Below are positions 17,450-25,182 of a DNA stretch of 64,000 nt, one piece after another. The DNA is from an uncultured bacterium (GTDB lineage Bacteria > Myxococcota_A > Polyangia > Polyangiales > Houyiibacteriaceae), in assembly GCA_938024995.1 (NCBI GenBank), contig CALJDU010000025.1, positions 1 to 64,000 of the forward strand, in the 5' to 3' direction. Position 1 is the stretch's first letter, and each line of letters begins with the position of its first letter. The notes below the pieces were generated by a model. It was not told the DNA's origin. It worked only from the letters and a program-made list of their open reading frames with translations, and searched no databases. A program made the translations under genes and the position numbers.

Positions 17450-17528
17450 AGCGTCATTCGAGATTGGTGGGCGAGTTCCGCCGTCGTCGTCGGTCCATCT
17501 CCGCCCAGCCGCTCACACTCGCCGTCGC

Positions 17529-18734
17529 TCAGCCGCGAGCGCGTCGTCGTCGCAGCCACGCGATGGCGACGAACACGAAGCCGCTGCTGTGCAACGAACC
17601 GGGGTCGCCCACTCCGCACCCGCCGACGAGGGAGCCGGTGGGATCGCCGCTCGCATCCGGATCTCCGTCTGAACCCGTGTCCCCGGTGCCTGAGTCGACG
17701 CCTACGTTTGTATCGGGTGCTCCGGTATCCGCGGTGGCGCCGGCGTCGGGTGTTCCGGCAGTATCGGGGGCTCCGCTGTCGGGTGTGCCGGTATCGGGCG
17801 ATCCGGCATCGGGCGATCCGGTGTCCGGCATTCCGGTGTCCGGCATCCCGGTGTCCGGCATCCCGGCGTCCGGTGTCTCCGCGTAGGCGGCGCCGCAGGT
17901 GCTCGACGCGCCACCCATCGGCGCGCCGCCGCACGTGTCGCTCCAGCTCTGTCCGCCGCGATGATCGCCGGCGAAGAACCCAGCGCAGTCGGGTCCAGGG
18001 TTCCACGTTCCGTCGCGGTCGTGACAGGGCGTGATGTCGATGCCGGTCCGCTCTTCGAACCAAGGCACATGGAGATGAATGAGCGGGTACGCCCCGTCGC
18101 CGTTGCAAGGGATGCCCGTGGTGCCGCCCGAGACCGTGCCGAACACACGCCACGTGGAGTCGTCCATGCGCAAGAAGACCGGGCCACCCGAGTCACCTGG
18201 ACACGCCGAAGCGCTCGGTGTGCCGATGAGGCTGACGTCCGATCGAATCGCGCGGATGGGCGCGAACGACCAACGCTGAACGCCAAAGGAGCCAGTCGCG
18301 GAGAACGCGGTACGCCCGAACCCGGTAATCACGACCTCCTCGCCGACGGTCATTTCGTCGAGCTCACAGCCGTACAAGATCGGCGTGACCGGGAGGCCTT
18401 CCATGGGTTCGTCCAGGACGCAGAACTGCACGTCCGCGCCGGTGCCGGAGCCGGGGACGACCATGCAGCTGACGCTGCGCGAGATCGTGGAACCAGCGCG
18501 TTCCCCGAAGCCCACGGTTCGAGGCGTTCCGCAGTGGGCGGCTGTAACGACCACTCGTGGGTGGATCAAGGTCCCCGTGCACCCCGAGCCGACCAAGACG
18601 GTCGTGGGGAAGCCGCAGGTGCCGACCTCCGTCCCGCCGACGATGGGCTCGGATTGCGACGCGACGTCCGACGAGACGTCTACGCAAGCAACCAACGTCA
18701 ACAGAGACAGCGCGCCGATCGAGTTCCGGGTCAT
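17529..18734 (-). CDS. Trypsin-like serine protease with MYXO-CTERM-like tail
   Basis: A 401-residue secreted S1-family peptidase. ATG 18734 gives a signal sequence and a propeptide ending at IVGG, the expected activation site. The triad is His in VVTAAHC, Asp in GADVQFCVL and Ser in CPGDSGGP. After the protease domain come about 75 residues of PDTG/PDAG repeats, then GGCGVG, a hydrophobic segment and RRRR, the layout of MYXO-CTERM sorting signals processed by a myxosortase (one Cys-containing motif, TM, Arg cluster). The protease is therefore probably displayed on the cell surface. It may digest prey or matrix proteins (inference). Longer in-frame upstream sequence is low-complexity and was not used. 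Divergent from the LRR lipoprotein gene. Confidence 0.9.
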   Translation of the reverse strand: MTRNSIGALSLLTLVACVDVSSDVASQSEPIVGGTEVGTCGFPTTVLVGSGCTGTLIHPRVVVTAAHCGTPRTVGFGERAGSTISRSVSCMVVPGSGTGADVQFCVLDEPMEGLPVTPILYGCELDEMTVGEEVVITGFGRTAFSATGSFGVQRWSFAPIRAIRSDVSLIGTPSASACPGDSGGPVFLRMDDSTWRVFGTVSGGTTGIPCNGDGAYPLIHLHVPWFEERTGIDITPCHDRDGTWNPGPDCAGFFAGDHRGGQSWSDTCGGAPMGGASSTCGAAYAETPDAGMPDTGMPDTGMPDTGSPDAGSPDTGTPDSGAPDTAGTPDAGATADTGAPDTNVGVDSGTGDTGSDGDPDASGDPTGSLVGGCGVGDPGSLHSSGFVFVAIAWLRRRRARG

Positions 18735-18898
18735 TCTCAGGGAGGTTACGTCGGCGAGCGGCACGGGGACATCGACGTCGCTTACCGCTCCGTCGTTTGC
18801 GGGCCGGTGTTGAGGAACTCCCTCGACCGACCTGGGTTCCGCGTGGGCCAAATTAGGACGTTGCTGCTGATCGTGATGCGCTGCGGTACGCTCGACTC

Positions 18899-20758
18899 GT
18901 GGGGAGTGCGCGGATCGGTTGGGTTGGGATCGTTCTGCTTTGCGTCGCGTGCGGTCCGCCGGCACGCGAGGTGGTCTACGCGCCGCTTCCCGCGAGTCAG
19001 GTGCCCGCGTCGCCTCCCGTTCCGTCGACTCAGCGGCGGTCGACTCAGTTGCCGTCTTCGACACAGGGGTACGCCCCGTCGTTGATCGGTCAGCCCGAGC
19101 GCGCCGAGGGGCCTCCAGTCGACGGTTCTTCCGAACTCTTCCGGGCGACCGAACCGCTCCCGCCGCCTGCGCCGCCGACCCGCGCGGACGGCTATCGCAT
19201 TGTTCGTCACTGCGACTGGCCGGTCTTCTTGCCGGTGTCTGCGGAGCGTGAGCTCGACGTGGTCTGTGAAGGCGACCAAGCGTGGCTCGACGACCAACCC
19301 CTGCTCGCGCGCAGCATCGATGAGCTCCGCGCGGCACGTGAGCGGGTCACCGTTGTCATCCTGGGAGACGTCGCGCCGTGGCTGCCCGCGTTGCGATCCG
19401 CCGCGCAGCGCTTGTCGGCGCTCGGGATCTCCATCACGCGCGCCACCGACGATGGCCTCGGCGCATTGGTCGACCTCCCGAACCTGGAGTTCCTTCACCT
19501 GCGGCGCCCAAACGATCGGATCCCCGAGACGATCACGGAGCGAGGCGCCGCGGCGGTCGGCGCGTTGGGGTCGCTTCGCGCGCTCTCCCTCGACAACGTT
19601 GATGCGCGCTTGTTTCGAGCCATCGCGGAGAAGGTCGTTCACTACCGAACGCGCGGCGTGGCGTATCCGTGGCTCACCCAGCTCCAGGGGCTCGAGATCG
19701 TGGGCGCGCGGATCCCGCGCTCGATCGGGCTATGTGGCAGATCTCGCGCAGGCAAGCCGCGCGAGATACAGGGGCCGAGCTGCGCAGGCGAGAACCCGCT
19801 CCCGAGTCTCCGACCGTTTCGCGCGCTGCGTCACTTGGCGTTGCGCGAGAGTGAGTTCACGGACTTCCGCGCGCTTCAGCGCTCCCGACTCATGAGCCTC
19901 TCTCTTCCGCGTCGCGCACCGGACCTCGCGGAGATCCCGGCGAGCGTCGAATGGTTGGAGTTGATGGCGACAGTGCTTAATCGAGAGTCCCTCCGCGCGC
20001 TCTCCGGGCGTCGTCGCCTACGAGCTCTTCATCTGCGCGGGGTCCAGATCAACAACCTTCACGGCGCCGACATCCCGTGGTTCGCGCTGAGCCGACTCGA
20101 AGCGATGACGCTTTCTTTCCCGCGTATGCAGACGCTCCGCGCGCTCCCGTTTCCAGCGTCGCTTCGCTATCTCACGATTCGATCGGCCGAGCTCCCCCCG
20201 TCACTCTTGACGTCGCTCCCCGCGCTGCGTCGGTTGCGCGTATTGGGGGTGCGGGATCCGCGAGCGCTCGCGCCCGTCGCGAACGTGACCTCGCTTCAAG
20301 AGCTCGCGATCCGTGTCGGGACGCTGGATAACGAGTTGCTTCAGCGCCTCTCCTCGCTCACGTCGTTGAAGCGCCTCCGCGTCACGACGTACCAGAGCAA
20401 CGCGCTCACGGATGACGGACTCCGGGCGCTGTCTGGGATCCCGCTGCACACGCTCATTCTGGAGCACGCGAGAGTGAACGGTTCGGGTTTTCGTCACTTG
20501 CCGAGCTCGCTCACGACCCTGACGATCGCGACCCCGACCGTTCGCGACCCGCACGTCGCGCAACTCTCTCACCTGACCTCGCTCCGCCGCCTCTCGCTCA
20601 ACGGCTGGCGCGTCGGGAGCGCGGCCATCCCGACTCTACGGAGGCTGCCGCTCCGGCTCGTAGACCTCCGCAGCGCGACGCTGAAGGAGGTCTACGCGAT
20701 CCCCGAGGATCGCTACTTGAGAGGCTTCACTGCGCCGCCCTGGAGCCGCGCTCGATGA
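18899..20758 (+). CDS. Leucine-rich-repeat lipoprotein
   Basis: A 619-residue protein, GTG start at 18899, with lipobox CVAC (Cys18) and a Pro/Ser-rich linker to about residue 95. From about 190 on there are irregular leucine-rich repeats with the LxxLxLxx pattern (LPNLEFLHLRRPND, LGSLRALSLDNV, FRALRHLALRESEF, LTSLRRLSLNGW). LRR solenoids bind proteins, so this is probably a surface or periplasmic recognition protein. A Cys pair near 280-297 interrupts the array. Its neighbour is the divergent surface protease. Confidence 0.85.
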   Translation: MGSARIGWVGIVLLCVACGPPAREVVYAPLPASQVPASPPVPSTQRRSTQLPSSTQGYAPSLIGQPERAEGPPVDGSSELFRATEPLPPPAPPTRADGYRIVRHCDWPVFLPVSAERELDVVCEGDQAWLDDQPLLARSIDELRAARERVTVVILGDVAPWLPALRSAAQRLSALGISITRATDDGLGALVDLPNLEFLHLRRPNDRIPETITERGAAAVGALGSLRALSLDNVDARLFRAIAEKVVHYRTRGVAYPWLTQLQGLEIVGARIPRSIGLCGRSRAGKPREIQGPSCAGENPLPSLRPFRALRHLALRESEFTDFRALQRSRLMSLSLPRRAPDLAEIPASVEWLELMATVLNRESLRALSGRRRLRALHLRGVQINNLHGADIPWFALSRLEAMTLSFPRMQTLRALPFPASLRYLTIRSAELPPSLLTSLPALRRLRVLGVRDPRALAPVANVTSLQELAIRVGTLDNELLQRLSSLTSLKRLRVTTYQSNALTDDGLRALSGIPLHTLILEHARVNGSGFRHLPSSLTTLTIATPTVRDPHVAQLSHLTSLRRLSLNGWRVGSAAIPTLRRLPLRLVDLRSATLKEVYAIPEDRYLRGFTAPPWSRAR

Positions 20759-20800
20759 CGAGAAGGTCTACCTGACCGCTCGCCCTCACGAGGAGGGACA

Positions 20801-22507
20801 CTAGGCGTCGTCGAAGAGCAGCCAGAGGTACGTGTCTGGGACCCCGTCGATCGCGATCCGGGCGGCAGGCTTTTCGTCGACGACCCCGAACACCACGCCG
20901 GTGCCGATACCGGCCGCGGGGCAGGTCGTCTCGATCTCGCGCGGCCCGGCGGAGAGGTCGAGCGCGCCGGAAAGGGAGATGTCCACCTGCAGCCCATCTT
21001 CGGTCTCAGGCGTCGGGGCGACGATGTGCATCGCTCCGTCGAACTCGGCGTTGCCACCCTCGGTGACGAGCTGACCCGCAGCGTGAACCACCGCCACGCG
21101 CACGATCCGTGACGGTGACGCGACGATCGCGCTCTTGAGGACGTAGTGCGCGTCCGCGAGTTCACCCTCCGCGAAGGACGGGCCTTCCTCCGTCAATCGA
21201 TGCTCCGCCAAGAGCGGCGTGATGGTCCCCGCGTCGAGCGGCGACTCGATGCACATTCCCGGAGCGTACTCGAGCTCGGGCGCGCCATCGCCAGTCCGGC
21301 AGAACGCGCCGCTCGGGGGCGGCGTCACGTAGGTGAACGCGAAACACATTTCGTCGCTGGTCGCAGGGCCCGCGACCACCGCTTCGCTGCCCGGGTTTTC
21401 ATAGTGACAGCGAACGGTCCACTCGTCTCCAGCGCGGAGCGAGACCGGGAGCTCGTAAAAGAGCTGCGTCTCGAAGTCCCAACCGGTGAGGCCGATCAGG
21501 CGCTCGGTCGATCCGTCACGTTCTAGGTCGACCTCAAACGCGCTCCCGATCTCGTGCATGTGCGGCATGACCGCGAGCGCTTCGGCGTCGTCGATGATCG
21601 TGCAGCTCTTCTCGATCGCGGTCGTGTCGCGGGGATCGATCCGGAAGCCGGTCGCGCCTGGCCCCGGTCCGACCATCGCGTACTCGCGGCCTTCGGGTTC
21701 GCCGAGGAAGAGGCGCACGCCGCTGGAGTCACGAACGTCCTCGACCCGCGAGCCGTTGTTGTAGTGAATCTGCAAGCGCAAAACGTCGGTTGGTCGGAGC
21801 CGCACGCCGCCGCCTGGGAAGTCGATCGATCCCGTTCCCGGAGCCCACGTGTACATGTACGTGAACGTGTCGGTGACGAGCGCCAGCACGAGGTGATGAA
21901 GGACCCGGCTCTCGTCGACGATCGGGCTCATGCGCGTGATGAACATCTCCTCTTCGACCAAGCCGGTGAAGTCGACCTCGTGGTAGCGATCGCGGTCATC
22001 CACCGAAACGGGTTCACTATCCGCCGTGAGATCGAGCGAGGGCGTCCCTTCCGGGTCGCTGCCGCGGGCGTGGAAGACCGGACGGTTTGAGCCGAGTCCA
22101 CCTTCGTCCTCGACGGTGATCTCCCCGCAGCTCGCCCATTGCGCGATCGCGTCTCGATCCGCGAGGGTGGGTTGCGGCGCTCCAGTGGGCGGCATCGCGA
22201 ACTCGGCCATCAGCTGACCCATCACGTCGACCACCCGCGCCTCGCCGCCGGCGACGATGGCGTCGTAGGTGTTGAGCGAGAAGGGCGCACCGTTGTCCGG
22301 CTCCTCGCCGTGACACGCGCCGCAGTGCGTCTCCACGAGCGGCGCGATCTCGCGATCATAGACGTCGCGGTCCGGCTCGCAGGCGTGGCTCGGTTCACTC
22401 TCGCAAGACGCGAGGGCGAGAGAACTCGTTACCCCGATCAGGATGAGGAAGGCGCGAAGGAGGGAGCGTTTTTGTGAGCGGGACCGGCGGAGGGTGAGTG
22501 AGGCCAT
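20801..22507 (-). CDS. Lipoprotein with c-type heme motif and copper type II monooxygenase-like domain
   Basis: A 568-residue lipoprotein (ATG 22507; lipobox ALASC at Cys35). Residues about 45-120 form a cytochrome-c-like unit with heme motif HCGACHG (61-67) and a later MPPTG that could supply the axial Met. The remainder resembles copper type II, ascorbate-dependent monooxygenases of the PHM/DBH fold: RVLHHLVLAL, LRLQIHYNNGSR, the HxH site in VMPHMHEIGS and a Cys-His in RCHYEN. PHM-like enzymes hydroxylate C-H bonds with two uncoupled copper ions; the fused cytochrome could deliver electrons (inference). Located outside the cytoplasm. It diverges from the BASS transporter gene. Confidence 0.85.
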   Translation of the reverse strand: MASLTLRRSRSQKRSLLRAFLILIGVTSSLALASCESEPSHACEPDRDVYDREIAPLVETHCGACHGEEPDNGAPFSLNTYDAIVAGGEARVVDVMGQLMAEFAMPPTGAPQPTLADRDAIAQWASCGEITVEDEGGLGSNRPVFHARGSDPEGTPSLDLTADSEPVSVDDRDRYHEVDFTGLVEEEMFITRMSPIVDESRVLHHLVLALVTDTFTYMYTWAPGTGSIDFPGGGVRLRPTDVLRLQIHYNNGSRVEDVRDSSGVRLFLGEPEGREYAMVGPGPGATGFRIDPRDTTAIEKSCTIIDDAEALAVMPHMHEIGSAFEVDLERDGSTERLIGLTGWDFETQLFYELPVSLRAGDEWTVRCHYENPGSEAVVAGPATSDEMCFAFTYVTPPPSGAFCRTGDGAPELEYAPGMCIESPLDAGTITPLLAEHRLTEEGPSFAEGELADAHYVLKSAIVASPSRIVRVAVVHAAGQLVTEGGNAEFDGAMHIVAPTPETEDGLQVDISLSGALDLSAGPREIETTCPAAGIGTGVVFGVVDEKPAARIAIDGVPDTYLWLLFDDA

Positions 22508-22619
22508 CGTCCAGAAAGGGTGCGCGACAAGAGCCTGAATCGCAAAGGCGTTCGATGTGGACGCAAGGATCTGCAATGGCTCCGTGACGCGGACTCACGG
22601 ACTGGTGTAGGCGTAGATC

Positions 22620-23498
22620 ATGGAAGAGAGTCTGCTTACCAAGGTCGTCCTCCCGCTGGCGCTCTTCATCATCATGTGGGGTCTGGGCCTCTCGCTCACG
22701 CCGGCGGACTTCAAGCGAGGGCTCGAGCGCCCGCTCCCAGTCGTTGTCGGGGTCATTTGCCAGATGGTGGTCTTGCCGCTCCTCGGGTTTGGCGTCGCGC
22801 ACCTCATGGGGCTGACCGGAGCGCTCGCCGTGGGCTTGGTGATCCTCTCGCTCTGCCCGGGCGGCGTCACGAGCAACCTCTTTTCGTTTCTCGCCAAGGG
22901 CGACCTCGCGCTGTCGATCACGCTCACCGCGATCTCGAGCGTGCTCGCGCCGTTCTCGGTTCCGCTGGTCGCGAACCTCGCGTTCACGCAGTTTGGTCTC
23001 GACCCACAATCGGTCGACCTGCCGATCCCCAAGACGATGATCACCTTGGTCGCGATCACGATCTTGCCGGTCGGGATCGGGATGTTGATCCGTAAAAAGA
23101 GTGAGGGCTTCGCGAAGAAGGCCGAGCGTCCGATTCGGATCGCGTCGGCGCTTTTCCTCGCGCTGATCATCGCGGGCGTCGTGAAGCAGAACTGGGCGGG
23201 GCTCGGGGGCTTCTTTGCGCAGACGGGTTGGGCCGCCTTCGCGCTCAACATGGCGTCGATGACCGTGGGCGTGACCGTCGCGCTGCTCTTCCGCCTCCCG
23301 CGTCCGCAAGCGACGACCATCGGGCTCGAGGTCGGGATCCAAAACGGGACGACGGCGATCTTCATCACGGGCACGCTTCTGGAGAACCCGACGATGTCGA
23401 TCACGCCCGCTGTCTACAGCCTCATCATGTTCGCGACCGGCGCGATCTTTGGCGTGATCATGAGCCGCGGGGCAGCCTCTTCGGAATCCGCGGCGTAG
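22620..23498 (+). CDS. Bile acid:sodium symporter (BASS) family transporter
   Basis: A 292-residue inner-membrane protein with eight to nine TM segments, the usual length for bacterial BASS proteins. Family signatures are MWGLGLSLTPADFKR in the first TM, the crossover-type CPGGVTSNLFSFLAKGD and the second crossover IGLEVGIQNGTTA. The family carries Na+-coupled organic anions (bile acids, pantoate, pyruvate, 2-keto acids); the substrate here is unknown. Single gene converging on the Gly-rich lipoprotein gene at 23554, with two CTAG words in the 55-bp gap. Confidence 0.92.
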   Translation: MEESLLTKVVLPLALFIIMWGLGLSLTPADFKRGLERPLPVVVGVICQMVVLPLLGFGVAHLMGLTGALAVGLVILSLCPGGVTSNLFSFLAKGDLALSITLTAISSVLAPFSVPLVANLAFTQFGLDPQSVDLPIPKTMITLVAITILPVGIGMLIRKKSEGFAKKAERPIRIASALFLALIIAGVVKQNWAGLGGFFAQTGWAAFALNMASMTVGVTVALLFRLPRPQATTIGLEVGIQNGTTAIFITGTLLENPTMSITPAVYSLIMFATGAIFGVIMSRGAASSESAA

Positions 23499-23553
23499 CT
23501 CTCGGGGCATTCCCGCTCTGCCGCGATCGAAGTCTTGCTGGCTGACCGCTAGG

Positions 23554-25053
23554 CTAGAACGCGTCGATCTCGTCGTTCGAGAACGCCGCGGCGATGCCAG
23601 GTGCTCCACTCCGTCCGACGAGTCCCGGGGGCGGGGAACCGCCCGCGCCACCTCGGGTGAAGCGCATCGTGTTCCCTGCTGCGATCAGCTCTGCCTCAGT
23701 GAGACTGCTGTCGACCGCGAGAACTGCAACGGATAACCCGCCGCCACCCCCTCCACCGTTTCCGCCCGTCGCGCCGGCGGCGCCGTTTCCGCCACTTCCG
23801 CCGTTCAAGCAGAAGGAGCCTCCATTGCCGCCGGGACCACCCAAGCCGCCGTTGCCACCCGCTCCGCCGCGACCGCCCGCGCCGCCGTCGCCACCGTCGG
23901 ACGCGACGAAGAAGCAGTCGGTCACGCTTCCGATTGAGCGCGTGAGCAGCGCGATGGACGATGCGCCGGCGGAACCTCCTTCGCCTCCAAATCCGCCGCA
24001 GCCGCCGGCGCCACCCCCGCCACCCCCTGCTCCCGCGCCAGCCCAAGCACTGAAGGGATTGAGCCCGCCAGCCTCACCACCACCACCTGCGCTACCCGTG
24101 GCCCCGTTTCGACCCGGTCGTCCGCGGCGACCCGCTTCTCCGCCGTCTCCGTGTCGCGCGATGGCGAGATTGAGACTCGCGTCTCCTCCGCGACCACCGG
24201 GCAGGACGCCGACGAACCGTCCGGGCATGCCTCCGCCCGGTCCCGTGCCTGCCGTCGCCGCCGACCGGCTCGTGACCCCGAACCGACCGCCTCTTCCGCC
24301 GGTGCTTCCGCACGATGCGCCGCCTAAGCCACCCGCGGGCGGGTTCCAGATCTCCTTGCACCCTCCGCGACCGGCGCGACCGTTCTGGCCCGCCGCGGAT
24401 GCTGGACTCGGTGCGCCTGGTGCGCCGTCCGGTCCTGCCGAGGCGCTGACCGAGACGCGGTGAAGGTGAAGCCCGGGCGCGGATCGCGCGTCGATCCCGA
24501 CCACCGCCCGCACACCTTGAGTAGGCAGAAGCAGGAACGTGAGTGAGTCGAGGGTGGTCGTCGCGAAGATGCCGTTCGCGTGAACCCCAGCGAAGACTGC
24601 CTCACCCGGCACATGCTGGCGTACGATCCACGGTCGCGTTCCATCGCGCGTCCAGTCTGGTTGGTAGCCGCCGTAGATCGAGATTCCGTCCTCGACCTCG
24701 ATTGGCGCGAACTCGGTGTAGTGCCCGGCGGCGACATAGACGCTGGTGAGACCGCGTTCCATCGCGCGTTCGCTGCCGCGGTGGATAGAGCGAACGGGCT
24801 CGCTGATCGTTCCGGGGTTGCCGTCGTCTCCGAGCGGCGAGACGAAGACCGCGGCGCCAATGTCACCGTCGATGCCGTCGCAGTTGCTATCGATGAAGTC
24901 ATCGTCTGGCCGATCCGTCCGGAGACAAATCGTTGGGCTGCTGGAACGGGAGACGGCCGCGGTCTGGGACTGATGGTCCGCGTCCGCGACGCACCCCGTC
25001 AGCGCGCTCGCGAGGGCGACTCCTGCGATCAAACGGCTCGTGCTCAAAGACAT
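23554..25053 (-). CDS. PGRS-like glycine-rich lipoprotein with beta-helix N-domain
   Basis: About 499 residues from ATG 25053, preferred because AAGGAG lies six bases before it; ATG 25071 is an in-frame alternative. Lipobox LTGC. Residues about 60-220 have a DUF1565/right-handed beta-helix look: VFVSPLGDDGNPG, PVRSIHRG, VYVAAGHYTE and GISIYGGYQPDW. From about 225 to 480 it is dominated by GGxGG repeats similar in composition to mycobacterial PE-PGRS tracts (GGDGGAGGRGGAGG, GGNGAAGATGG). A DFIDSNCDGIDGD stretch near residue 60 resembles Myxococcota MopE-type Asp/Cys motifs. Probably a surface-exposed structural or adhesive protein. Confidence 0.8.
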   Translation of the reverse strand: MSLSTSRLIAGVALASALTGCVADADHQSQTAAVSRSSSPTICLRTDRPDDDFIDSNCDGIDGDIGAAVFVSPLGDDGNPGTISEPVRSIHRGSERAMERGLTSVYVAAGHYTEFAPIEVEDGISIYGGYQPDWTRDGTRPWIVRQHVPGEAVFAGVHANGIFATTTLDSLTFLLLPTQGVRAVVGIDARSAPGLHLHRVSVSASAGPDGAPGAPSPASAAGQNGRAGRGGCKEIWNPPAGGLGGASCGSTGGRGGRFGVTSRSAATAGTGPGGGMPGRFVGVLPGGRGGDASLNLAIARHGDGGEAGRRGRPGRNGATGSAGGGGEAGGLNPFSAWAGAGAGGGGGGAGGCGGFGGEGGSAGASSIALLTRSIGSVTDCFFVASDGGDGGAGGRGGAGGNGGLGGPGGNGGSFCLNGGSGGNGAAGATGGNGGGGGGGLSVAVLAVDSSLTEAELIAAGNTMRFTRGGAGGSPPPGLVGRSGAPGIAAAFSNDEIDAF

Positions 25054-25182
25054 CCTCAGCTCCTTCGTCATGATCGCGGCCCAACACGGCGCGATTCATG
25101 TCGAAGCGATACTGCTGGATGCTGATTGTGATTACCTGACTGAACAGTGTTGAAGCGCTGCGAGCGGGCGCCGGTTCGCTTC

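Noticed and set aside
18735..19337. N-terminal extension of the S1 protease to 602 residues
   Set aside because: The added 200 residues are Arg/Ala-rich noise overlapping the divergent LRR lipoprotein; the signal peptide starts at 18734.
22395..23651. Minus-strand 418-residue frame opposite the BASS transporter
   Set aside because: Charged Arg/Asp/Glu low-complexity shadow of a membrane protein gene.
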